Part shown: positions 44,164-52,829 of the stretch, in pieces
Numbering within the stretch: position 1 is the stretch's first letter
Layout of the letters: the number at the start of each line of letters is the position of its first letter
NCBI GenBank assembly: GCA_044228685.1
Contig: JBGAUL010000018.1
Coordinates: forward strand, 25,989 to 89,988
DNA length: 64,000 nt
Reading direction: 5' to 3'
Origin: JBBATK01 sp044228685
GTDB taxonomy: Bacteria; Bacteroidota; Ignavibacteria; Kapaibacteriales; NICIL-2
The notes under the pieces: generated by a model
Told to the model about the DNA's origin: nothing
Seen by the model: only the letters and a program-made list of their open reading frames with translations
Database searches by the model: none
Position numbers and translations under genes: made by a program

Positions 44164-46665
44164 ATGGCAAAGAAAGCAACCATTCAGAAGAAAAAAGTAG
44201 CCCGTAGTGCAAATGCATACACGATCCTGCCTTTGCGGGATGTGATCATTTTTCCGAACATGATTTTTCCGGTCTTGATCGGACGCTCCAGTTCGCTAAG
44301 TGCCGTCACTGAAGCACTTGAGCGAGACAAACTCATTTTCGTTTCTGCACAAAAAGACGCGTCGATTGATGATCCAAAGCTTGAAGACTTAAACGAATAC
44401 GGCACCGTAGCGCGCATCATGCAAGTGCTGCGTCTACCAAATCAGTTGTTGAAGGTTTTAGTTGAAGGTGTGTATCAAGGTCGCGTGAGCCATGCACTCA
44501 AGAATTCCAAGTGCATGGAAGCAGAGATTGAAATCATCAAGCAAGACGCGGTCCCGAGCACCAAAGACTTCAGCGCATTGATGCACCGAGCACGCGATCT
44601 CTTCTTTGATTACGTCCATGCCTCGCGCAATCTTCCTCCTGAAGTTGCGTCGGCACTGGATACCATTAGCGATGAGTATCACAAACTCTATTACCTCGCT
44701 GCCAACATCAATACCAGCGTTGAGAACAAACAGAAGATTCTTGAAGCCACAAGTCTGAGTCAACAATTTCTTGAGATCAACACTCTTCTGTCCGGTGAAA
44801 TCGAACTGTTGAAATTGGAAGAAGAGATCGACGTAAAAGTAAACGATTCAATTCAGAAGAACCAGCGTAAGTATTTCATCCAAGAGCAGATTCGAGCGTT
44901 GCAAAAGGAACTTGGCGATGACGAAGAATTCGCTTCGTCTCCGGAGCTTGCGACGCTTCGCGAAGCTCTAGATAATGCACAAATGCCTGAAGCAGTGTAT
45001 GCAAAGGCTATGGAAGAATACGATCGTTTAAAGAAGACTCCGCCGATGTCGCCTGAGTACGGTGTTACCCGCACCTACCTCGAGTGGCTTGGTTCATTGC
45101 CATGGCATCAACGAACAGTCGACAACCTCGACATCGACAATGTGCGCTCTGTGTTGGATGCAGATCACTACGATCTCGAAAAACCGAAAGAGCGAATTCT
45201 TGAGTATATCTCAGTGTTGAACTTGACGAATTCGGTTCGTGGACAAATACTCTGTCTCACCGGACCTCCGGGCGTTGGTAAAACCTCGCTCGCATCATCA
45301 ATCGCTCGAGCCCTTGGCAGAAAATTCGTCCGCATTTCCCTTGGTGGAGTTCGTGACGAAGCCGAGATACGCGGTCATCGTCGTACCTACATCGGTTCGC
45401 TCCCAGGCAAAATCATTCAAAGCATGAAGCGCGCCGGCAGTGTGAATCCGGTTATTCTTCTCGACGAAGTTGATAAAATGAGCGCTGATTTTCGAGGCGA
45501 TCCCGCATCAGCTCTACTTGAAGTGTTAGATCCGGAACAAAACGTTGCCTTCAACGATCACTTTATTGAAGTCGATTACGACCTCTCAAAGGTGCTGTTC
45601 ATTGCTACTGCCAACGTGAAGTACGATATCCCACTTCCACTCTTGGATCGTATGGAAGTGATTGAGTTGAATTCGTACTTGGATATTGACAAGTTGGAAA
45701 TCGCCAAGCGACATATTATTCCGAAGCAAATCGAACAATTGGGATTGGGCGATGTTGATCTTCGTTTCAGCGATGACGCCATCATGCGCATCATCCACGG
45801 TTACACACGCGAAGCAGGCGTGCGTCAGCTTGAACGTGAGTTGGCCGGCGTTATGCGCAAGACAGCTAAGGAAATTGTCACGGAAGTTGGACATCGTCTG
45901 AGCGAACGTCCTGCATCCGCTGATGCCCTCGCCCAGGGAATTCGTCAGAGTCCGGAGTTCAAGAAGTTCGTCGCCAAGAAACACTACAACATCGACGCAA
46001 AGACCATTGAGAAAATGCTCAAAGCGCCGAAGTTCAAGTCGAAGAAAGGTGAACTGAACGACAAGGTTGGCGTCGTCACGGGTCTCGCGTGGACCAGTGT
46101 TGGTGGCGATACTCTTCCGGTGGAAGTAACCATTATGCCCGGAACTGAGAAATTGACACTGACCGGTAAGCTCGGCGATGTCATGAAAGAATCCGCTCAA
46201 GCTGCACTCTCTTACGTGCGAGCTAACACCAAGCTCTTTGGCATCGACGATGAATTCGCTAAGAGCAAGGAGATACACATTCACGTACCCGAAGGTGCGA
46301 TTCCGAAGGATGGTCCGAGTGCGGGTATCACTATGAGCATTGCTCTCATCTCAGCAGCCAGCGGCAAACGCGTTCGCGGCGATGTTGCGATGACCGGTGA
46401 GGTGACGCTGCGTGGTAATGTTTTGGCAATTGGTGGTCTCAACGAAAAACTCTTGGCAGCAAAACGTCACGGTGCAACGACTGTCATTGTTCCACGCGAC
46501 AACGAGAAGGATGTCGAAGACATCTCGGCTCAAGTAAAAGAAGGATTGAGCATCACATTTGTCAGTACAGTTCAAGAGGCAATTCCATTCGCATTTCGCG
46601 ACAATGTTCTGACAAGCAACGGAACGACGAAGAGTGTGAGCAATAGTGCAAAAGCAAATCTCTAA
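44164..46665 (+). CDS. lon: ATP-dependent protease Lon
   Basis: This 833-residue LonA-type protease has an N-terminal substrate-binding domain (LPLRDVIIFPNMIFPVLIGR), an AAA+ module with Walker A GPPGVGKT (367-374) and LLDEVDK, and a protease domain. The catalytic Ser-Lys dyad is S719 (KDGPSAG) and K762 (LNEKLLAAK), 43 residues apart as in E. coli Lon. A TTG-led extension at 44155 is possible, but ATG at 44164 (MAKKATIQKKK) is simpler. A small insertion of ~20 residues precedes the protease domain. It degrades misfolded and regulatory proteins in the cytosol. It is followed immediately by a DUF4296-like lipoprotein. Confidence 0.97.
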   Translation: MAKKATIQKKKVARSANAYTILPLRDVIIFPNMIFPVLIGRSSSLSAVTEALERDKLIFVSAQKDASIDDPKLEDLNEYGTVARIMQVLRLPNQLLKVLVEGVYQGRVSHALKNSKCMEAEIEIIKQDAVPSTKDFSALMHRARDLFFDYVHASRNLPPEVASALDTISDEYHKLYYLAANINTSVENKQKILEATSLSQQFLEINTLLSGEIELLKLEEEIDVKVNDSIQKNQRKYFIQEQIRALQKELGDDEEFASSPELATLREALDNAQMPEAVYAKAMEEYDRLKKTPPMSPEYGVTRTYLEWLGSLPWHQRTVDNLDIDNVRSVLDADHYDLEKPKERILEYISVLNLTNSVRGQILCLTGPPGVGKTSLASSIARALGRKFVRISLGGVRDEAEIRGHRRTYIGSLPGKIIQSMKRAGSVNPVILLDEVDKMSADFRGDPASALLEVLDPEQNVAFNDHFIEVDYDLSKVLFIATANVKYDIPLPLLDRMEVIELNSYLDIDKLEIAKRHIIPKQIEQLGLGDVDLRFSDDAIMRIIHGYTREAGVRQLERELAGVMRKTAKEIVTEVGHRLSERPASADALAQGIRQSPEFKKFVAKKHYNIDAKTIEKMLKAPKFKSKKGELNDKVGVVTGLAWTSVGGDTLPVEVTIMPGTEKLTLTGKLGDVMKESAQAALSYVRANTKLFGIDDEFAKSKEIHIHVPEGAIPKDGPSAGITMSIALISAASGKRVRGDVAMTGEVTLRGNVLAIGGLNEKLLAAKRHGATTVIVPRDNEKDVEDISAQVKEGLSITFVSTVQEAIPFAFRDNVLTSNGTTKSVSNSAKANL

Positions 46666-46669
46666 AAAT

Positions 46670-46990
46670 ATGGCTCATAAACTTGCTACTCGAGTGTCAC
46701 GTTGGACCGTCGCTATTGCAGTCATTGCTTTGTCGCTAAGCTTGCTCTATGCATGCGACGAGACAATGGACTACAAGCATTTCAGTGATACGTACACAGA
46801 CATTCTTATAATCCGTGAACAGCAAGCTGATACAAGCATTGCCAACAAGCAAGTGGATTCAATACTCAAAGCGCACGGTTATACGCATGAGTCTTTCAAG
46901 CACAAGTTTGAGGAGTTGAGTCGGCGTCCGGAAGTCTTTCGTGAGGTCATGGACAGTGTGCGTAAGGACGTGCAGAAAAGAGTTCACTAA
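46670..46990 (+). CDS. DUF4296-like lipoprotein
   Basis: This 106-residue protein has a signal (ATG at 46670, hydrophobic VAIAVIALSLSLLYA) ending in a lipobox LLYAC. The mature part reads FSDTYTDILIIREQ... then VDSILKAHGYTHESFKHKFEELSR, which matches the DUF4296 pattern of small Bacteroidota lipoproteins. An in-frame ATG inside the lon end (46646) would add eight residues but blur the signal. Function unknown. It ends 6 bases from a convergent DinB-like gene. Confidence 0.65.
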   Translation: MAHKLATRVSRWTVAIAVIALSLSLLYACDETMDYKHFSDTYTDILIIREQQADTSIANKQVDSILKAHGYTHESFKHKFEELSRRPEVFREVMDSVRKDVQKRVH

Positions 46991-46996
46991 CAGCGA

Positions 46997-47503
46997 CTAC
47001 GAGGGATTGCTCAGGCGAGGCAAGGCGCGACGTAAGTACGCGAGCTGTCCGATGTGGTAAACATCATGCTGCACCAATGCCTCCAACAGTTTATCATAGC
47101 AAAAATCTTCTGAGGGTTTGATGGTCGGTACGACCTGACGCAGAATCCCATCGTCTGCAGCGCGCAGACATTCAAGCAATTCATTCTGAGAGTTCTCAAA
47201 AGCAGTCAGTGCTTCTTGCCATAGGGCTTCGGGATTATCGCTTTCAGATGACCAGTCATCTTCGGAATCAACGTCTATTCGATAACTCGCATCGCCTTGC
47301 AGCTTGCGCAAAAGGTAGTGACGCCACGTTGTCATGTGTTTGACGATTTGCAGAATCGAGTGAGAGTCTTCATTGAATCGCTGTGTGACTTGCTCGATCC
47401 TCAGACTACGGAGCACATTCATGGCGCTCAATCCATACCATGGATCGCCATCATAAATCTGTTCAAACTGATAGATGAACCATTCGAGATCCGGAGATTT
47501 CAT
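46997..47503 (-). CDS. DinB-superfamily four-helix protein
   Basis: This 168-residue protein has the four-helix DinB/YfiT fold. Metal-binding histidines are suggested by SILQIVKHMTTW in the first half and HDVYHIGQLAYLRRA near the end. The HxxxHxxQ-like end is typical. Members include thiol transferases such as bacillithiol transferases and damage-inducible proteins; the exact activity is not known here. It lies 5 bases downstream of the DUF5723-like gene on the same strand. Confidence 0.82.
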   Translation of the reverse strand: MKSPDLEWFIYQFEQIYDGDPWYGLSAMNVLRSLRIEQVTQRFNEDSHSILQIVKHMTTWRHYLLRKLQGDASYRIDVDSEDDWSSESDNPEALWQEALTAFENSQNELLECLRAADDGILRQVVPTIKPSEDFCYDKLLEALVQHDVYHIGQLAYLRRALPRLSNPS

Positions 47504-47508
47504 AGAGG

Positions 47509-49005
47509 TTAAAATCGTAAGCGACAGGTCGCAACGGACAAGGAGACCGTTGGATTTTTGTCAAAGACATAGGTGAGCAAATCTCGTGATGAAATTCCAA
47601 ACTCCCAGAATCCATCAAAGATTGAGAACAAAACACCAACGGGCATATTAAATCCCATCGTACCGCCAAAGGTCATTCCGCCTTGTACAAGTAACCAAGG
47701 ATAGATTCCGTAATTCGTTCCCACTGACACTAATGCGGAGTTGAGATTAGCGGGATCGAGAGTGTTCACAGGAACGATAATATCGATACCGGCATCTTGC
47801 TGGATGCCATAAGTGTAGGTTCCACCAAATCGAACGCGGGTTGGAAGCGCTGTAGTCGTTTGCAGCAAGCCGCTCCACTTGAAGTAACCACCATCACCGG
47901 TGATTTTCTGCGCTTCTTGGAAAATGTTGTAGGAATTGAATCCGGTTGACGACACACCGTTCATGATGTAGTCTTGGGCAGTGTACACATTCCCCTGCCA
48001 ATACACTTTACCGATATCCAGCACACTGAAACCAAACTTCCATTTGTCGTTGTAGCTGATTGTCATGCCGAAGTCCACGCCGAATCCTTGTCCGACGGGC
48101 AGCAATCCTCCACCAACCACCTTCGACGGCGTCGTGGACTTTCCGTAGTTGATATTAAAGAGCGGAGTAATCGAACTATAGGCAATGAGCTGCTTGTTCT
48201 CATCGATGTAAGAGTTAAGCAGAGCGAAACCTTGAATGTACTTAACGCCGAGACCCACATACATCTTCATTTCGCGACCATTCATGATGCGTTTGCCGTA
48301 GGCAATGTTATACTCACGCGTCCAACTCATCGAAATACGCGTCGAGTCAAAGAGCGTTGAATAGAGTTTGGGATTGCGCGCCACTCCAACCGTATCGGTG
48401 GGCTTCCACGACAGCACATAGCTCGAATCAAAGTAGCTGCTACGTCGTCCAAGAAAAGCAAACTCCGCTGCGAAACTGTTGAGCACGAATTGTGCTGATA
48501 CTCGCTCACGCATGGTGAAGGCAAAGCCTCCTGCATTCTCAGATTGATAACTCACACCTAAGAGAATAGCATCGGCATTGATGTAAACGCCACGTCCACT
48601 GAAACGACGAGCAGCATCCAACTTCTGTTGGTAGCTAAACACTTGATCGTTGATGCTGAACATTGAGCTTAGCAGATTCGAGCTGTTCATTGCGTCGGAA
48701 TTGACGGCGACGCCACTCTCACCCATTGAGACGCTGAAGCGACGGATCCGGCGGGAAAGTCCCAAACCTTCTGGCGATGACTCGATGTAATCGATCCCTA
48801 GCTGCGGAAAACCTAGGTTCGCAGGATTCACACCGATGGCTTGGTAGTCTGTAACAAGAGTAGTTCCTAGTGCCGCTTGTCCAACGCGGGAGTAATCATT
48901 GATTTCCGACTGTGCATTTGCATTCGACGCAGTGCCAAGAATCTCCAGGAGAAACAAAATACAGAAGCCAATCGCCTGCACTATGCGATTAGTCTCCACG
49001 CTCAT
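47509..49005 (-). CDS. DUF5723-like outer-membrane protein
   Basis: This is a 498-residue protein from the ATG at 49005, with a signal peptide (residues ~1-31, ASNANAQ). The opening YSRVGQAALGTTLVTDYQAIGVNPANLGF is the hallmark of the DUF5723/PorV-type outer-membrane barrels of Bacteroidota (the xGxNPANLG phrase). Repeated Gly/aromatic strands follow. The role is unknown; related FadL-like proteins import hydrophobic compounds, while PorV acts in T9SS. The gene ends near the DinB-like gene. Confidence 0.7.
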   Translation of the reverse strand: MSVETNRIVQAIGFCILFLLEILGTASNANAQSEINDYSRVGQAALGTTLVTDYQAIGVNPANLGFPQLGIDYIESSPEGLGLSRRIRRFSVSMGESGVAVNSDAMNSSNLLSSMFSINDQVFSYQQKLDAARRFSGRGVYINADAILLGVSYQSENAGGFAFTMRERVSAQFVLNSFAAEFAFLGRRSSYFDSSYVLSWKPTDTVGVARNPKLYSTLFDSTRISMSWTREYNIAYGKRIMNGREMKMYVGLGVKYIQGFALLNSYIDENKQLIAYSSITPLFNINYGKSTTPSKVVGGGLLPVGQGFGVDFGMTISYNDKWKFGFSVLDIGKVYWQGNVYTAQDYIMNGVSSTGFNSYNIFQEAQKITGDGGYFKWSGLLQTTTALPTRVRFGGTYTYGIQQDAGIDIIVPVNTLDPANLNSALVSVGTNYGIYPWLLVQGGMTFGGTMGFNMPVGVLFSIFDGFWEFGISSRDLLTYVFDKNPTVSLSVATCRLRF

Positions 49006-49055
49006 TGCGATGCGATGTTCTTCTGACGGAGGGATTCTATGACACGATCGGAGTC

Positions 49056-50045
49056 TCATGCATTCTTAGCTTCAACTTTATCGGCAATTAGTGCGGCAAT
49101 ACGAAGAGCCTCTGCGGCATCTTCAGCGCTTACAGAGATTGGGGCATTGTCGAGTATTGATTCAACGAAGGTTCGCTGCTCTTCTGCGATAGCGTTGTGC
49201 GATACAACCGGCGGTTGTTCGTAGACGATGGAACGAGGATGAGGTCCGGCGTCAATTTGTCCAAGCATAATTGCCGGTACTGCATTCCCATCCTTCTCGT
49301 CTTCGTCCTTCAATCGATAGACATCAACTGAAGGCTTTGAAAAATCTAGTGAGAGATAAGCATTCTTCTGAAAGATGCGCATCTTTCGCATCGAAGTTGC
49401 AGACAATCGGGATGCAGTAAGATTTGCAACAGCGCCATTGGCAAATTCGATGCGCGCGTTGGCGATGTCGGGTGTGTCGGTTATGACTGCAACTCCGTTT
49501 GCTTCAACGCGAGATGCAGGCGAACCCACGAGCCACAGGGCAATGTCGATGTCGTGAATCATTAAATCGTGAATCACGCTGACATCGGTTGCACGTGGAC
49601 GAAACTGATTCAGACGATGAGCCTCGATGAAAATCGGTTTGAGATTGTACGAACGAGCCGTGACAAAAGCCGGGTTGAATCTTTCGACATGACCTACCTG
49701 AAGAATCACTCCCGCTGATGCTGCTTGTTTGATGAGCGATTGTGCTTCTTCGAAAGTGTGTGTGATTGGCTTTTCGATAAGACAATGCAGTCCGGCTTGA
49801 ATGCATTGTTCAGCCACAGCGAAGTGTGCGACCGTTGGAACAGCAATAGTGACAGCATCACATTCTCGACAGCATTCTTCGATTGATTCAAATGCAGTGA
49901 TAGAGTGAGTTTGTGCTAGAGTTCGAGCTCTATCCATGTCTGTATCAACTATGCCGCGAAGCTCAACTCTCTCGTTTTCTTTCCAGAGTTTGGTGTGTAT
50001 TGAGCCCAGATGACCTGTGCCGATGACTCCTATCTTCAATGCCAT
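49056..50045 (-). CDS. Gfo/Idh/MocA-family NAD(P)-dependent oxidoreductase
   Basis: This 329-residue protein has an N-terminal Rossmann motif (IGVIGTGHLGSIHTKLW) and the family's EKPITHTFEEAQSLI phrase. A C-terminal alpha/beta domain follows (NQFRPRATDVSVIHDLMIHDIDIALWL, where HDIDI holds the likely catalytic His). Such enzymes act on sugars, inositol or nucleotide sugars; the substrate is undetermined. It stands between the DUF5723-like gene and the Xer recombinase gene, with 50-70 base gaps. Confidence 0.92.
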   Translation of the reverse strand: MALKIGVIGTGHLGSIHTKLWKENERVELRGIVDTDMDRARTLAQTHSITAFESIEECCRECDAVTIAVPTVAHFAVAEQCIQAGLHCLIEKPITHTFEEAQSLIKQAASAGVILQVGHVERFNPAFVTARSYNLKPIFIEAHRLNQFRPRATDVSVIHDLMIHDIDIALWLVGSPASRVEANGVAVITDTPDIANARIEFANGAVANLTASRLSATSMRKMRIFQKNAYLSLDFSKPSVDVYRLKDEDEKDGNAVPAIMLGQIDAGPHPRSIVYEQPPVVSHNAIAEEQRTFVESILDNAPISVSAEDAAEALRIAALIADKVEAKNA

Positions 50046-50113
50046 AACAGACTATCCTTTCTTTCGTAACATGAATAACACAGGGAATGGAATTTGGTAG
50101 CGCGGAGATGTGA

Positions 50114-51034
50114 TTATTGTTTCTCAGCCCTCGGATGAGCCTGACGATAGGCGTCTTTAAGACGTTCAATGGAAACGTGGGTATAGACCTGCGTCGTGCT
50201 CAACGAAGCATGACCCAGCATCTCGCTCACTGCCTGGATATCCGCTCCATTGTCCAACAAATGTGTGGCAAAAGTGTGCCGCAAAACGTGCGGCGACTTC
50301 TGAACTGCTTCTGTAATACCATTCAAGGCGTTATGGACGATTTCCCAGGCTTGAGAGGCGTTGAGACGACGTCCCTTTCGATCGAGAAACAAAGCTGTCT
50401 CTGAGTCATCCGCTGCAAATTCTTCACGTCGACTTTGATAACGTTTCAGAGCATCAATTGCAGCCTGTCCAACTGGTACAACTCTGTCCTTGCGTCCTTT
50501 ACCGCGTACTCGGACAACAGCATTGCGAGTATCGATGGAATTCAGGTCCAACTGCAATGCTTCAGAAACACGCAATCCGCTGCTGTACAGCAGCTCGCAG
50601 AGGAAGGCGTTTCGGCATCCTTCTGCACTTTCGAGATCAAAAGACTGCATCAATTTTTCCACTTCCGCGGGTTGAAGAAACGAGGGTAGCTTCTTTTCAA
50701 CTTTTGGTGAGCTCAAGAGAGCTGTTGGATTGTTGCTGACGAGTCGGCGACGAAGACAGAAGCGAAAGAACGAGCGAACGGCACTGAGGTGTAGTCGAAG
50801 CGTTTTCTTGGCCAGACTGCGATCATGAAGCCAGCCCGGAAACGAGCGTAAAAGCTCAGAATCGAAGTCTTCGAGACTTGGCACGAGCTCACACACTTCT
50901 TGCGCATACATTCGCAAAAAGTGCAAGGAATGTCGATAGCGATCCCTGGTATACTCCGAATAATCTTTTTCTGCTTCACAGTACTGGAGAAACAGGAGAA
51001 CGGCATCATCAAATGAGGAGTTCACATGCTGCAT
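50114..51034 (-). CDS. Tyrosine recombinase XerC/XerD
   Basis: This 306-residue protein (ATG at 51034) has the SAM-like N-terminal core-binding domain and the full catalytic set in the C-terminal domain: R155 (SSGLRVSEA), K179 (VRGKGRKDR), H249 and R252 (HVLRH), H275 (LGHASLSTT) and the nucleophile Y284 (VYTH). Length and motifs match the chromosome-dimer-resolving XerC/XerD proteins. The neighbours give no hint of a phage or island, so it is a housekeeping enzyme. Which of the two Xer proteins it is cannot be decided. Confidence 0.93.
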   Translation of the reverse strand: MQHVNSSFDDAVLLFLQYCEAEKDYSEYTRDRYRHSLHFLRMYAQEVCELVPSLEDFDSELLRSFPGWLHDRSLAKKTLRLHLSAVRSFFRFCLRRRLVSNNPTALLSSPKVEKKLPSFLQPAEVEKLMQSFDLESAEGCRNAFLCELLYSSGLRVSEALQLDLNSIDTRNAVVRVRGKGRKDRVVPVGQAAIDALKRYQSRREEFAADDSETALFLDRKGRRLNASQAWEIVHNALNGITEAVQKSPHVLRHTFATHLLDNGADIQAVSEMLGHASLSTTQVYTHVSIERLKDAYRQAHPRAEKQ

Positions 51035-51212
51035 TGTTGACTCATCGAGGATGGTTGTAAAATACAACTCACCCTGCTCACCACACGGTCACAAAGCAGA
51101 AAACCCGTAATTTGCAGGGTATCGGGTTGCAGCACCCTTCGCACGACAATGAGTCGTCCTGCGAGGAGGATTCCCGATCTCTGTTCAACTCCCCGGTTTA
51201 TCATTTAGCACC

Positions 51213-52661
51213 ATGCAGCGCATTCACAATTTCATTGATGGAGTATTCTGTGCAGCACAGAGTGAGCGTTGGTTGGACAACTATGAGCCGGCCACCGGAG
51301 AAGTATATTCTCACATCGCTGACAGCGACGCAAGCGACGTCGATCGTGCAACTCAAGCAGCTGTCGCAGCCTTCCCTGCATGGTCTAAAACGACTAGTCG
51401 CGAGCGCTCAGCAATTCTCATGCGCATCGCCGATGGTATCGAAGCACGTCTCGAAGAATTCGCACAAGCTGAGTCGCGTGATCAAGGCAAGCCGGTTTGG
51501 TTAGCACGAGTGATGGACATACCGCGAGCAATCAGCAATTTTCGATTTTTTGCGACAGAGATTCTGCACCAGAAAACGGATATGTATGGTAGCGACGGAG
51601 AGGGTTTCAACTATTCTCTACGTCGTCCAATCGGCGCCGTTGGTTGCATCTCACCGTGGAATCTCCCACTCTATCTCTTCACCTGGAAAATCGCTCCTGC
51701 GCTCGCTGCGGGAAACACAGTGGTGGCAAAGCAGTCAGAAATCACCCCAATGACCGCTATGATGCTCTGCGAGGTCTGTCAAGAGGCAGGTTTACACGCA
51801 GGTGTACTTAACGTCGTCCATGGTCTTGGTGACAAAGTCGGTTCTGCCATCGTCGAGCATCCGCAACTCAAAGCTATCTCATTCACAGGCAGTACGCGTG
51901 TCGGCGAATACATCGCCCGGACAGCTGCTCCGATGTTTAAGAAACTTTCTCTCGAGCTGGGAGGTAAAAATCCCAACATCGTGTTTGCTGATTGCGATTT
52001 CGACAAAGCCGTCCGTGAGTCCGTGAGAGCAGCATTTCTCAATCAAGGTGAAATCTGTTTGTGCGGTTCGCGTATCCTCATCGAACGATCCATCTACGAT
52101 CAGTTTCGAGATGCTTTTGTTCGTGAAGCGGCAGCTATTCAGGTTGGTGATCCAAGTCTGGATAGTTCTCGATGCGGCGCATTGGCGTCGAAGGCACACA
52201 TGGACAAGGTTTTGTCCTATATCGAATTGGCAAAGACTGAAGGTGCACGTGTGTTGTGTGGCGGACACGTTGTACATCCGACAGGACGCTGCGAACACGG
52301 ATGGTTTGTGCAGCCGACGGTGCTTGAAGGACTCAGTCAAGATTGTCGCACCAATCAGGAAGAGATCTTCGGACCGGTTGTTACTCTTTGTCCCTTCGAC
52401 AGCGAAGAAGAAGCTGTTGCAATGGCTAATTCAACCGGCTATGGTTTGACATCGGTGATTTGGACGGAGAATCTTCGTCGTGCGCATCGAGTCGCAGAGA
52501 ACATGGAAAGTGGCATTGTCTGGGTCAATTGTTGGCTCGTCCGCGATTTACGCACTCCATTCGGTGGCGTAAAGAACAGCGGCGTCGGACGTGAAGGAGG
52601 AAGTGAATCACTTCGCTTTTTCACAGAAGCAAAAAATGTTTGTATCGGTTTAGATCGCTAG
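51213..52661 (+). CDS. Aldehyde dehydrogenase, 2-aminomuconate-semialdehyde/ALDH8 type
   Basis: This 482-residue NAD-dependent dehydrogenase has all catalytic residues: N150 in SPWNLP, E248 in LELGGKN and C282 in NQGEICLCGSR. The C-x-C at 282-284 is usual in the hydroxymuconic and 2-aminomuconic semialdehyde dehydrogenase (AmnC/NbaE/ALDH8A1) group, as are YSLRRPIGAVGCISPWNLPLYLFTWKIAPALAAGNT and the C-terminal phrase RDLRTPFGGVKNSGVGREGG. It would oxidise 2-aminomuconate 6-semialdehyde to 2-aminomuconate in lower kynurenine degradation. The presence of a 2-aminomuconate-deaminase-like gene at 54940 supports this. Other semialdehyde substrates remain possible. Confidence 0.88.
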   Translation: MQRIHNFIDGVFCAAQSERWLDNYEPATGEVYSHIADSDASDVDRATQAAVAAFPAWSKTTSRERSAILMRIADGIEARLEEFAQAESRDQGKPVWLARVMDIPRAISNFRFFATEILHQKTDMYGSDGEGFNYSLRRPIGAVGCISPWNLPLYLFTWKIAPALAAGNTVVAKQSEITPMTAMMLCEVCQEAGLHAGVLNVVHGLGDKVGSAIVEHPQLKAISFTGSTRVGEYIARTAAPMFKKLSLELGGKNPNIVFADCDFDKAVRESVRAAFLNQGEICLCGSRILIERSIYDQFRDAFVREAAAIQVGDPSLDSSRCGALASKAHMDKVLSYIELAKTEGARVLCGGHVVHPTGRCEHGWFVQPTVLEGLSQDCRTNQEEIFGPVVTLCPFDSEEEAVAMANSTGYGLTSVIWTENLRRAHRVAENMESGIVWVNCWLVRDLRTPFGGVKNSGVGREGGSESLRFFTEAKNVCIGLDR

Positions 52662-52829
52662 TAGTGTGGTAGCCTGATCGAGCGTCGTTCGGGCTGAAAC
52701 ATATCCTAGTCTGGCGTGTCTGACATTGTTACAACGCTCAGTTACTGTGAGTTTGTGTTCTACACAAGCGGTTGCCAGTAGCCGGAGCATGGATTTGAAA
52801 ATGTGAGTTACACTAATCAAATACATTGT

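Noticed and set aside
45586..46284. 232-codon minus-strand frame within lon
   Set aside because: It is the reverse complement of conserved Lon AAA+ and protease coding sequence and has no family features.
50114..51034. Xer-type recombinase as integrase of an integrated element
   Set aside because: It matches housekeeping Xer length and motifs; there are no attachment repeats, phage genes or adjacent tRNA.
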